Below are positions 51,104 through 59,235 of a stretch of 64,000 nt of DNA, one piece after another. The position numbers and the translations under genes are program-made. Below the pieces are notes generated by a model, which was given only the letters and a program-made list of their open reading frames with translations, was not told the DNA's origin and did not search any database. The first letter of the stretch is position 1. Every line of letters begins with the position of its first letter. The DNA lies in the NCBI RefSeq assembly GCF_024611995.1, contig NZ_CP102509.1, forward strand, positions 1,922,001-1,986,000, given 5' to 3'. Origin of the DNA: Streptomyces sp. NBC_00162. Its GTDB lineage: Bacteria; Actinomycetota; Actinomycetes; Streptomycetales; Streptomycetaceae.

Positions 51104-52098
51104 GCACCGCGCCCGCCGAGCTGTCTCCGGGGGTGCGCCGGATCAGCCTGGACGCCGCCGGCACCGCCTTGTCCGCCCTGGTCTGCGAACCGGCCGAGGG
51201 TCCGCCGCGGGCGACGGTGGTCGCGGTGCACGGGGCGGGCATGAGCGCCGGATACTTCGACAGCCAGGCCCTCCCCGACTTCTCCCTGCTCACCCTGGGG
51301 GCCCGGCTCGGGTACACGGTGGTGGCCCTCGACCGGCCGGGCTACGGCCTGTCCACGGACGCGCTCCCCGACGGACAGCCGGTCGCCGAGCAGGCGGCCA
51401 CTCTCGCCGCCGCCGTGCGGGACTTCGGCGCCCGGTACCCGACCGGGGCCGGCACCTTCCTGCTGGCCCACTCGTTCGGCGGCAAGGTCGCGCTGCTCAC
51501 CGCCGCCGACCACGCCCCGTCCGACCTGCTCGGTGTGGAGATCTCCGGCTGCGGCCACCGCTACGCGCCGGACGCCTTCACCGGCACGGGCGCGTCCCGG
51601 GGAGGCCGGCGCAGCTGGGGGCCGCTGCGCCTCTACCCGCCGAGCACCTTCACCACCTGCGGCTCAATCGTCGCCCCCGTCCCGTCCCGGGAACAGGCGG
51701 ACATCGTCCGCTGGCCCGAGGTCTTCCGGGGCGCCGCGGGCCGCGTCCGCGTGCCCGTACGGTTCACCTTCGCCGAGCACGAGCCGTGGTGGCGCTGCGA
51801 CCGGGACGCGCTCGCCGAGCTGAGGGCACGGCTCACCGCCGCCCCCGGGGTGCACACCGACCGGCAGCCGCAGGCCGGGCACAACATCAGCCTGGGCTAC
51901 GCCGCCCGCGCCTATCACCTGCGCTGCCTCGGCTTCTTCGAGGACTGCCTGGTGCGCGGGAGCGTCGCCTACCCGCCGTCGGAGGCCGGTCCGCCGCGGC
52001 CGGGCCCGCCGGGATCCGATCAGACCCGGCCGGAGGCAGCGGCTCCCGCCAGGATCCGCAGCGCGTCCTCGGACGGGGAGCCCGCCTCCGCGGTGTAG
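51100..52098 (+). CDS. alpha/beta hydrolase
   Basis: 332 aa. VVAVHGAGMSAGYFDSQ holds the oxyanion loop, and the nucleophile Ser is in FLLAHSFGGKVALL. A His that fits the triad is in PQAGHNISLGY near residue 265; the acid may lie in FTFAEHEPWWR. Homologues usually end about 25 residues after the triad His; here another 45 residues rich in Pro and Ala follow, which read antisense into the 3' end of the regulator gene, so the natural stop may have been lost. The substrate is unknown. Probably translated with the monooxygenase remnant. Confidence 0.85.
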   Translation: MSTAPAELSPGVRRISLDAAGTALSALVCEPAEGPPRATVVAVHGAGMSAGYFDSQALPDFSLLTLGARLGYTVVALDRPGYGLSTDALPDGQPVAEQAATLAAAVRDFGARYPTGAGTFLLAHSFGGKVALLTAADHAPSDLLGVEISGCGHRYAPDAFTGTGASRGGRRSWGPLRLYPPSTFTTCGSIVAPVPSREQADIVRWPEVFRGAAGRVRVPVRFTFAEHEPWWRCDRDALAELRARLTAAPGVHTDRQPQAGHNISLGYAARAYHLRCLGFFEDCLVRGSVAYPPSEAGPPRPGPPGSDQTRPEAAAPARIRSASSDGEPASAV

Positions 52099-52895
52099 GT
52101 GATCAAGGACTGGTCGGGGTCGTCCGGAAGGTTCAGGCTCTCGTAGGCGAGCGCGACCTCACCGACCAGCGGGTGGCGCAGGTGGTAGCCGCCGTGCGTC
52201 TTGTCCCGCACCTCCTGAGCCTCCCACAGCCTGGTGAACTCCGGGCTGCGCTCAGAGAGTTCCGCGATGAGCGCCGCGAACCTCGGGTCGTGCGGGTGCC
52301 GTCCGAGGTCGAAGCGGAGGAAGGCGACCAGATCGCGTGCCTTGCGCTCCCAGTTGACGAAGCGCCCGCGCACCTCGGGGTCGAGGAAGACCAGCCAGGC
52401 CTTGTTGCGCCGCTCCGGGGGCAGCGCGCCGAAGTCGGTGACCAGACGGGCGAAGAGCGGGTTCCAGGCGAGGATGTCGGTACGCCGGCCGATGACGAAG
52501 GCGGGGGTCTGCGGCATCGACTCCAGCAGCCTGAGCAGCCCCGGCCGGACCTCCTGCGGCTCCTCCGCCTCCGGCTCTGCGGCCTGCCCGGGGCCGCCTC
52601 CTCGCCCTGCCGTGCGTACCAGCCGGGTCAGGTGGGCCCTCTCCGCCGCGTCCAGCCGCAGGGCCACGGCGACGGCGCCGAGCACGCCGTCGGAGATGTT
52701 CTCCGCGCGGCCCTGCTCGAAGCGCGTGTAGTAGTCCACGCTGACCCCGGCGAGCTGGGCCAGTTCCTCCCGGCGCAGGCCGGGCACGCGGCGGCGGCCG
52801 CCGAAGGTGCGCAGGCCCGCGTCCTCGGGACGGATCCGCGCGCGGCGGGACCGCAGGAAATCGCCCAGCTCTGCCTTGGTGCCCGTCCGGTTCAT
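52020..52895 (-). CDS. XRE regulator with MmyB-like ligand-binding domain
   Basis: 291 aa. HTH in the first 85 residues with the subgroup signature RRRVPGLRREELAQLAGVSVDYYTRFEQGR; then SMPQTPAFVIGRRTDILAWNPLFARLV and the DLGRHPHDPRF segment of the MmyB-like domain. Such genes in Streptomyces typically control one adjacent oxidoreductase or membrane gene. The DoxX gene is 27 bp upstream in the same direction. The last 79 bp overlap the convergent hydrolase gene. Confidence 0.92.
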   Translation of the reverse strand: MNRTGTKAELGDFLRSRRARIRPEDAGLRTFGGRRRVPGLRREELAQLAGVSVDYYTRFEQGRAENISDGVLGAVAVALRLDAAERAHLTRLVRTAGRGGGPGQAAEPEAEEPQEVRPGLLRLLESMPQTPAFVIGRRTDILAWNPLFARLVTDFGALPPERRNKAWLVFLDPEVRGRFVNWERKARDLVAFLRFDLGRHPHDPRFAALIAELSERSPEFTRLWEAQEVRDKTHGGYHLRHPLVGEVALAYESLNLPDDPDQSLITYTAEAGSPSEDALRILAGAAASGRV

Positions 52896-52922
52896 GTCCC
52901 CGATCCTACGGCCGGGGACTCC

Positions 52923-53342
52923 TCAGCTGATCGACAGTGCGGGGCCGGTGACCATGAGGCCCAGGTCATGGCCCGCGTAGGCGAAGAACGCGAACAGCAC
53001 CAGGCCCGCGCCGCCGAGCGCGATGTCCTTGAGGAACTGGGTCTGCTCCATCATCTGCGCCTGCGGGTCGCTCTCCTTCCAGAAGCCGTGCATCAGCACG
53101 GCCGCCGAGAAGGAGAAGCCCGCCAGCGCCAGAGCCCCGAGGTCGGCCCACAGTCCGACCGCCACGCTCACCGCGCCCGCCAGCATGACCACACCGCTCA
53201 GGACCGTCGACGCGACGGGCATGGGCACCCCGCGGGAGGCGGTGTATCCGGCCATCTGCTGGGTCTTGGTCAGGTGCGCCACCGCGGAGGTGGCGAACAG
53301 ACCGATGTACAGCAAGCGGCCGATGAGCACCAGGACGTCCAT
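52923..53342 (-). CDS. DoxX-family membrane protein
   Basis: 139 aa from ATG 53342 (GGAGG 5 nt upstream). Four membrane helices: VLVLIGRLLYIGLFATSAVAHL, STVLSGVVMLAGAVSVAVGL, LGALALAGFSFSAAVLMHGFW and IALGGAGLVLFAFFAY. The conserved ATSAVAHL of helix 1 and HGFW of helix 3 are DoxX features. DoxX-like proteins are linked to respiratory or detoxification complexes. Operon with the MmyB-type regulator. Two direct repeats lie upstream. Confidence 0.9.
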   Translation of the reverse strand: MDVLVLIGRLLYIGLFATSAVAHLTKTQQMAGYTASRGVPMPVASTVLSGVVMLAGAVSVAVGLWADLGALALAGFSFSAAVLMHGFWKESDPQAQMMEQTQFLKDIALGGAGLVLFAFFAYAGHDLGLMVTGPALSIS

Positions 53343-53374
53343 CACGACCTCCGAACCGGGCCCGGGAGGGGCTC

Positions 53375-53399
53375 TTGTCCCCACCCTTTTTGTCCCCAC
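53375..53399 (-). promoter_or_regulatory. direct repeats GTGGGGACAA upstream of doxX
   Basis: Two perfect 10-bp copies (53375-53384 and 53390-53399 on the minus strand) with start-to-start spacing of 15 bp, 33-57 bp before the start of the DoxX gene. Candidate site for the XRE regulator of the same operon. Confidence 0.5.
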
Positions 53400-53493
53400 T
53401 CAACATGGTTCACCCGCCCGGCTCAGCCCGCCACGGCGCCCCCGCCCGCCCCGCCACATGATCGGAACACCAGCAGCGGAGGGAGGGTGCCGG

Positions 53494-54506
53494 ATGGAAC
53501 CGGAGGGTCGGACCAGCCCGGAGGGCCCCGAGACCCCGGAGAGCGCCCAGACCCTGGAGCGCCCGGAGACCCTGGTGAGCAGGGCCGACGCCCTGATGGA
53601 GGGCCTGCGGGCGGATCTGGAGCGGCTGGCGGCCATCCCGTCGGTCGCCTTCCCCGGTTTCCCGCCCGAGCCGGTCCTGGAGGCGCACGATCTGATCGTC
53701 TCCCTCCTGCGCGAGGCGGGCGTGCCCGCCAGGTGCTGGTGGAGGTGCGCACCCTCGCCGAGCCCCGCCACAGCGGGGCCTTCGGCGGCGCTGCCCCCGA
53801 CGCCCTGCTCGTCCTCCTGCGGGCGCTGTCCACCCTGCACGACGCCTGCGGAGACGTGGCCGTGCCGGGCCTGCGCCGCGACCCCTGGGACGGGACGACC
53901 CACACCGAGGAGGAGTTCCGCGACCTCGCCTCCGTCCAAGACCACCTCCCGCTCATCGGCACGGGCTCCCTCGGCGAACGGCTCTGGAGCGGTCCGGCCG
54001 TCACGGTCATCGGCCTCGACGCGCCCGGCGTGGACCACGCCGCCTCGGCGGTGGTCCCGTACGCCCGGGCCAAGGTGAACCTCCGCTTCCACCCGCTCCA
54101 GGACCCGTACGAGGCGCGGGCCGCACTGGTGGACCACCTGCGCGCGCAGCGCCCCTTCGGGATCCCCCTCACCGTCACCCCGGGCAACACCGGCCCCGGC
54201 TTCGAGGCCCGCACCGGCGGGCCCGCGTACCGCTCCGCGCTCACCGCGCTGAAGGAGGCCTGGGGCACGGAGGCCTCGTTCGTCGCCACGGGCGGCTCGA
54301 TCCCGCTGGTGAACGGCCTCGCCCAGGCGGCTCCGGACGCCGAGGTGCTGCTCTTCGGGGCGCAGGACGGCATGTGCAATCTGCACGCCCCCAACGAGCG
54401 GGTACTGCTGTCGGAGCTGCGCAACACAGTGGTGGCGATGGCCGCCTTCGTACGGGAGTATGCGGCGGACTTCGCGGCCGCCCGCGCGGCGCGAAACCTC
54501 GGATGA
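53494..54506 (+). pseudogene. M20-family peptidase with internal deletion and frameshift
   Basis: ATG 53494 (GGAGGG upstream) opens a normal N-terminus, with DLERLAAIPSVAFPGFPPEP and DLIVSLLREAGVPA in one frame. Near 53730 the homology jumps to another frame: VLVEVRTLAEPRHSGAFGG and onward to LHAPNERVLLSELRNTVV. Between them the catalytic core of M20 dipeptidases (the H-x-D, Asp bridge and Glu-Glu residues, roughly 130 residues) is absent. What remains is the N-terminal helix plus the dimerisation/C-terminal part. A deletion has removed the active site and put the parts out of frame, so no active peptidase is possible. Confidence 0.85.
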
Positions 54507-54546
54507 CCACGTAACGGCACGCGGTAAGCGGTACGGGCGGGTACGC

Positions 54547-54582
54547 CGAAGGGGCGCGACCTGGGAAGGTCGCGCCCCTTCG
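54547..54582. terminator. intrinsic terminator hairpin, 15-bp stem
   Basis: CGAAGGGGCGCGACC with its perfect complement and loop TGGGAA, between the decayed M20 gene and metG. Likely bidirectional. Confidence 0.88.
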
Positions 54583-54595
54583 CAAACCGCGGTGC

Positions 54596-56311
54596 TTACG
54601 CCTCCGGCGAGCCGCCGAACCGCTCGCGGTAGGACTCGAGGTCCTCCTCGGTGACCCGGGCGAACAGCACCGGCGGCACGGTGAACGGGGTGCCGGCCGG
54701 AACCGCGTCCAGGGACCGCGCCTGCTCCGGGGTGACCCACGTGGCGGTGTCGTCGGCGAGCGCGAACGAGGAGCGCATGGCGCGCGCCGAGGCCGGGATG
54801 AACGGCTCGGAGACCACCGAGTAGAGGTGGATGAGGTTCATCGCGGTGCGCAGGGTGAGCGCGGCGCCCTCCAGGTCGGTCTTGACCTCCGTCCAGGGGG
54901 CCTTCTCGTCGAGGTAGGCGTTTCCGGCCGACCACAGGGCGCGCAGCGCGGCCGCGGCCTTGCGGTACTGGAGGGAGTCCATGTGGCCCTCGTACTCGGC
55001 CAGCAGCTCGGCGATCTGCTCGCCCAGCTTGGCCTCGGTCTCTCCGGCCGCATTGCCGGCGGGGACCTCGTCGCCGAAGCGCTTGCGGGAGAAGGTCAGC
55101 ACGCGGTTGACGAAGTTGCCGAGGGTGCCGCCGAGGTCCTTGTTGACCGTGGCCTGGAAGTGCTCCCACGTGAAGGACGAGTCGTCGGACTCGGGCGCGT
55201 TGGCGATGAGGAAGTAGCGCCAGAAGTCGGCCGGGAGGATCTCCAGCGCCTGGTCGGTGAAGACGCCGCGCTTCTGCGAGGTGGAGAACTTGCCGCCGTA
55301 GTACGTCAGCCAGTTGAAGGCCTTGACGTAGTCGACCTTCTTCCACGGCTCGCGGGTGGCCAGTTCGGTGGCGGGGAACATCACCGTGTGGAACGGGACG
55401 TTGTCCTTGGCCATGAACTGGGTGTAGCGGACGTCCTCGGCCTCGTACCACCACGACTTGTAGTCGCGGTTCGCCGGGTCCAGGTCCGACCACTCCTTCG
55501 TCGCGCCGATGTACTCGATCGGGGCGTCGAACCAGACGTAGAAGACCTTGCCCTCGGCGGCCAGCTCGGGCCACGTGTCGGCCGGGACCGGGACGCCCCA
55601 GTCGAGGTCACGGGTGATGGCGCGGTCGTGCAGGCCCTCGGTCAGCCACTTGCGGGCGATGGAGGAGGCCAGCTGCGGCCACTCCTCCTCGTGCTCGGCG
55701 ACCCAGGCCTCGACCTCGTGCTGGAGCTTGGACTGCAGGAGGAAGAGGTGCTTGGTCTCGCGGACCTCCAGCTCGGTGGAGCCGGAGATGGCCGAGCGGG
55801 GCTCGATCAGGTCCGTGGGGTCCAGCACGCGGGTGCAGTTCTCGCACTGGTCGCCGCGGGCCTTGTCGTAGCCGCAGTGCGGGCAGGTGCCCTCGACGTA
55901 ACGGTCCGGCAGGAAGCGGCCGTCGACCGGCGAGTACACCTGCCGGATCGCGCGCTCCTCGATGAAGCCGTTCTCCTGGAGCCCCCGCGCGAAGTGCTGG
56001 GTGATCTCGCGGTTCTGCGCGGACGAGCTGCGGCCGAAGTAGTCGAAGGACAGCTCGAAGCCGTCGTAGACCGCCTTCTGGGCGTCGTGGGCCTGCGCGC
56101 AGAACTCGGCGACCGAGATGCCGGCCTCCTTGGCGGCGAGTTCGGCGGGGGTGCCGTGCTCGTCGGTGGCGCAGATGTAGAGGACGTCGTGGCCGCGCTG
56201 GCGGAGGTACCGGGAGTACACATCCGCCGGAAGCATCGACCCGACCATGTTGCCCAGGTGCTTGATCCCGTTGATGTACGGAAGCGCGCTGGTGATCAGG
56301 TGTCGAGCCAT
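54596..56311 (-). CDS. metG: methionyl-tRNA synthetase
   Basis: 571 aa, charges tRNA-Met. The ATG at 56311 gives the family N-terminus [19 protein letters not shown] (KHLG is the HIGH motif). A four-cysteine zinc knob, CPHCG and CENC, lies at about 145-165. The KMSKS loop reads [10 protein letters not shown] at about residue 335, a variant form with Thr in place of the first Lys of SKS. The anticodon-binding helical domain follows. No C-terminal EMAP-type domain is present. GGAG is 9 nt from the start. A promoter was not identified with confidence. Confidence 0.96.
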   Translation of the reverse strand: MARHLITSALPYINGIKHLGNMVGSMLPADVYSRYLRQRGHDVLYICATDEHGTPAELAAKEAGISVAEFCAQAHDAQKAVYDGFELSFDYFGRSSSAQNREITQHFARGLQENGFIEERAIRQVYSPVDGRFLPDRYVEGTCPHCGYDKARGDQCENCTRVLDPTDLIEPRSAISGSTELEVRETKHLFLLQSKLQHEVEAWVAEHEEEWPQLASSIARKWLTEGLHDRAITRDLDWGVPVPADTWPELAAEGKVFYVWFDAPIEYIGATKEWSDLDPANRDYKSWWYEAEDVRYTQFMAKDNVPFHTVMFPATELATREPWKKVDYVKAFNWLTYYGGKFSTSQKRGVFTDQALEILPADFWRYFLIANAPESDDSSFTWEHFQATVNKDLGGTLGNFVNRVLTFSRKRFGDEVPAGNAAGETEAKLGEQIAELLAEYEGHMDSLQYRKAAAALRALWSAGNAYLDEKAPWTEVKTDLEGAALTLRTAMNLIHLYSVVSEPFIPASARAMRSSFALADDTATWVTPEQARSLDAVPAGTPFTVPPVLFARVTEEDLESYRERFGGSPEA

Positions 56312-56677
56312 CCTCGGATGCTCCATTTCCTCTGTGCGGTGCAACGTGACGTGACGGACTGTGAACGCGGTTCATCGTATCGAACCGCCGAAAGGCCCCG
56401 CGCCGCATTTGTTCAGGGTGGACGTAACGCAAAAGCGAGGGTGGTGACCTCTCCGTCACGGCCCTCGCGATGGCGCCCATGGTACAGCCGGTCGGCCGCG
56501 CCGTGCACCGCCACCTGCAACCGGCATATGCATACGCGCTGGTTGAACGGCTGCGTGATCGCCATCGATCACGAGTCGGTCATCACCGAACGTAATATTT
56601 CCAGGTTTCTTCTCTGCGCCCTGTGAGTGCGCCCGCGCTGATTTCCTGTTCCGCGGTACAGGGGATGAGGTGGAACG
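56312..56677. other. 366-bp intergenic region between metG and the sigma-factor gene
   Basis: A divergent control region with no convincing ORF. It holds a hairpin at 56435-56468, a TGATCG-CCA-TCGATCA near-palindrome close to 56560, and an A+T-rich stretch (CGTAATATTTCC) near 56590-56603. No T-box features (specifier loop, terminator/antiterminator pair) were seen on the metG side. Confidence 0.6.
56435..56468. terminator. hairpin in the metG/sigma intergenic region
   Basis: GCGAGGG ... CCCTCGC outer stem and GTGAC / GTCAC inner stem with a CTCTCC loop. Its position between two divergent genes is unusual for a terminator, so it may belong to a leader RNA. Confidence 0.5.
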
Positions 56678-57328
56678 GTGAGCGATGGCGGACCGGAGGA
56701 GTCCGGTGGGGCCGTGGGACTGCCGAGCCGGCACCGGCGGCCGACGCCCATGAGTCAGTGGGATCCGACGGCGCGCCTGTCGTACTGGGCCTTCCACGCC
56801 AATCGGCGGCCCGCGTACATGCGCTTCGCGTATCTGCAGCTGGGCTCCGACGAGGCGGCCGAGGACGCGGTGGACGCCACCTTCGACTCGATCATGGGCG
56901 AGTGGCTCCGCATGCTCCACATGGACAGGCTGGACGCCTACGCGTGGACCGTGCTCAAGCAGTGCCTGATCGAAAGCCGGAACCGACGCCACCCCTGGCA
57001 GCCGCACCGGCCCGAGCCGATGGACATCAGCGCCTTCGAGGCCGCCCTCAAGGAGGCCCACGCCGATCAGTACGAGGTACTGACCGACACCATCCGCTTC
57101 TACTCGGCCGTCTCCCGGCTCGCCGAGCGGCAGCGCGACGCCGTACTGCTGCGGTACGGGCTCCAGTGCTCCCCCGGTGAAGCCGGTGCCGTAATGGGCG
57201 TCGACGAGGCCACGGTCCGCTCGTACCTCGGCCAGGCCCACCGGCGCCTCGCCCGGCTGCTCGACACCTCCGAAGAGGCCGCCGACCCGACAGAGGCCGC
57301 CGACCCGACCGAATCAGCCGAATCATGA
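56678..57328 (+). CDS. ECF-type RNA polymerase sigma factor
   Basis: 216 aa, GTG 56678 with GAGG 7 nt upstream. Sigma region 2 is at about residues 35-105 (FAYLQLGSDEAAEDAVDATFDSIMGEW) and region 4 at about 140-195 (AVSRLAERQRDAVLLRYGLQCSPGEAGAVMGVDEATVRSYLGQAHRRLARLL). The C-terminus has a small acidic repeat (AADPTEAADPTE). No classic anti-sigma gene follows; instead the stop overlaps the ATG of a large IclR-domain protein. The target regulon is unknown. Confidence 0.9.
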   Translation: MSDGGPEESGGAVGLPSRHRRPTPMSQWDPTARLSYWAFHANRRPAYMRFAYLQLGSDEAAEDAVDATFDSIMGEWLRMLHMDRLDAYAWTVLKQCLIESRNRRHPWQPHRPEPMDISAFEAALKEAHADQYEVLTDTIRFYSAVSRLAERQRDAVLLRYGLQCSPGEAGAVMGVDEATVRSYLGQAHRRLARLLDTSEEAADPTEAADPTESAES

Positions 57329-59235
57329 GGCCCCACGAACGCCGGCAGCCCCAGGACGGCGAACAGACCCCGCGCTCGCTGGCCGACTTCCTCGCACGGG
57401 CGAGCGTCCGCGACCGCTATCCGCACTACGACCTGGGCGCGGCCGAGGCCCGGCTGCTGCGCGCGACACCGCACGCGCCCGCCTCCGGCCACCGCACCCG
57501 CCGCCGGTCGGTATTCGGCTGGAGCGACCCGGCGCGGGACTGCCCGCTCGACTCGGAACGGGCCCGGCGCGACCTCAAGGCCGCCTGCCTGGCCTCCGTG
57601 TGCGCGCCGAAGGCCGAGGCGCAGCTCGGCTCCTTCCTCTCCGGCGGGCACACCGACCTGGCCGGGGCGGTCGTCTTCGGCTGTCTGCTGTTCCTGGCCG
57701 GGCTGCGCGAAGGCGCCCGGTTCTGGTGGCAGTTCGCCGCCGGTTCGGGCAGTGCGCGGACCGCCCCCGCCGCGTACTGCCTCTTCCTCGACCACTCCCG
57801 GCGCGGTGAGCACCACGACGCCCGGCTGTGGGCGCGCGAGCTGGGCCGCCGCGGCTTCCGGCCGGGCGGCCGCCGGGATCTGCGGGACGTGCGGCTGTGC
57901 GCGCAGGCGGCCGTCCTGCGGTACCTCGACCAGCTGGACGATCCCGATCTGGGACCGGTGCCGCTGCCCAGGCCCGGGCTGCCCGGGGTGCTGGCCGCGT
58001 TCCGGCCGCCGACGGTCGCGGTCACGGCCGCTGCCACCGCGGCCCCGGCGGCCGTGACCGTACCGCCGCTCGCGGCCGGCCCGCTGCGCCACCCGGCGCT
58101 GACGGCGGCGGCGCGCGGGACCGTCGTCCAGGCCGGGACGGGCGAGGCCCTGGCAGAGGCCCGGCGCGCGCTGGCCGTCGTACGGGTCCTGGAGCAGCAC
58201 CCCCTGGGAGTGCGGGCCGCCCAGCTCGCGCGGACGGCGGGCCTCACCGTGGAGGAGCTCGGCCCGCTGCTGTCGATGCTGTGCGAGGAGGAGTACGCGT
58301 ACCGCCCGGCCGCGGGGGTGTACGCGCGCGGGCCGGCCCTGGACCGGCTCGCGGCCCCCGGCGTCCACGGTCTGGCGGGCCAGCTCCAGCGCACCCTGGC
58401 CCTGGCCCGGGACAGCGCCGGCGCCGCCGTGTACCTGAGCCGGTACGCGGAGGGCGAGGTCCGGATCACGCAGATGGCGGACGGGCCCGGAACCCCGCCG
58501 GTGCGGGAGTGGGTGGACTTCCGGGCCGCCGCCCACGCCAGCGCCGTGGGCAAGTGCCTGCTGACCCAGCTCGACCACGACCGCCGCGCCGACCACGTGG
58601 CCCGGCACCGCCCGGCCCGGCTCACCCCGCAGACCATCACCGACAGCCGGGCCCTGTTCACCGCGCTGGACGCGGTGGCACCGGGCGCGCCCGTGTTCGA
58701 CCTGCTCGAGTACTCCCCCGGCGTGGTCTGCTCAGCGGTCCCGATCGCCACCGGCGACGCCGCCGGGAGCCTCGCGCTCTCGCTGCCCGCGGCCCATGCG
58801 CACCGGCTGCCCGCGGCCACCGCGGCCCTGCGCCGCAAGGCCGTCCCGGTGCTGCTCGCGCTTCTCCTGTCGGGCGCGATCCCCCCGGACGCCCCGGCTG
58901 CCCCGTCCGCCTCGGACGCTCCGGACGGTTCGGGCGCTGAGGACGGTTCGGGCGCCGAGTCCCCGGCCCCACCGCCCCAGCCCGAGCCGAGGCGGGCCCC
59001 GCTCACTCCGGAGACCCTGCGCCACCTCCGGCGCCTCTTCCGCACCCGGCTCACCCGCACGACCGGCTCCCCCGCCGGCCCCCACCTGGTCAGCGACACC
59101 ACCTCCGCGGCGGCGTACCTCTTCGACGCCCTCCCGGACACCGGCCAGCCGTGTCTGTCCCTGCCGCACACCTTCACCCAGGTCGCCCCGGGCACCCTGA
59201 CCACCCCGACGGGTCTGGTGGTCCTGGGCACGTGA
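57325..59235 (+). CDS. large protein with IclR-type HTH and effector domain
   Basis: 636 aa. Residues 1-about 240 are a helical region not recognised. About 270-340 is a winged helix (LAEARRALAVVRVLEQHPLGVRAAQLARTAGLTVEELGPLLSML). About 350-520 is the IclR ligand-binding domain (GAAVYLSRYAEGEVRI, RAAAHASAVGKCLLTQL, FDLLEYSPGVVCSAVPI). After a Pro/Ser linker, a further segment reads SLPHTFTQVAPG. Coupled by ATGA to the sigma gene, it may sense a ligand and control the sigma factor. Stops directly against the convergent kinase gene. Confidence 0.8.
   Translation: MRPHERRQPQDGEQTPRSLADFLARASVRDRYPHYDLGAAEARLLRATPHAPASGHRTRRRSVFGWSDPARDCPLDSERARRDLKAACLASVCAPKAEAQLGSFLSGGHTDLAGAVVFGCLLFLAGLREGARFWWQFAAGSGSARTAPAAYCLFLDHSRRGEHHDARLWARELGRRGFRPGGRRDLRDVRLCAQAAVLRYLDQLDDPDLGPVPLPRPGLPGVLAAFRPPTVAVTAAATAAPAAVTVPPLAAGPLRHPALTAAARGTVVQAGTGEALAEARRALAVVRVLEQHPLGVRAAQLARTAGLTVEELGPLLSMLCEEEYAYRPAAGVYARGPALDRLAAPGVHGLAGQLQRTLALARDSAGAAVYLSRYAEGEVRITQMADGPGTPPVREWVDFRAAAHASAVGKCLLTQLDHDRRADHVARHRPARLTPQTITDSRALFTALDAVAPGAPVFDLLEYSPGVVCSAVPIATGDAAGSLALSLPAAHAHRLPAATAALRRKAVPVLLALLLSGAIPPDAPAAPSASDAPDGSGAEDGSGAESPAPPPQPEPRRAPLTPETLRHLRRLFRTRLTRTTGSPAGPHLVSDTTSAAAYLFDALPDTGQPCLSLPHTFTQVAPGTLTTPTGLVVLGT

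Noticed and set aside
51033..54506. A 1157-codon open frame that ends in the M20 C-terminal part
   Set aside because: Only its last 260 codons show peptidase similarity. The upstream part reads off-frame through the hydrolase and antisense through the regulator and DoxX genes, so it is not one protein.
56312..56677. A T-box or SAM riboswitch before metG
   Set aside because: No specifier loop, T-box sequence or mutually exclusive terminator/antiterminator helices were found; one imperfect hairpin alone is not enough.
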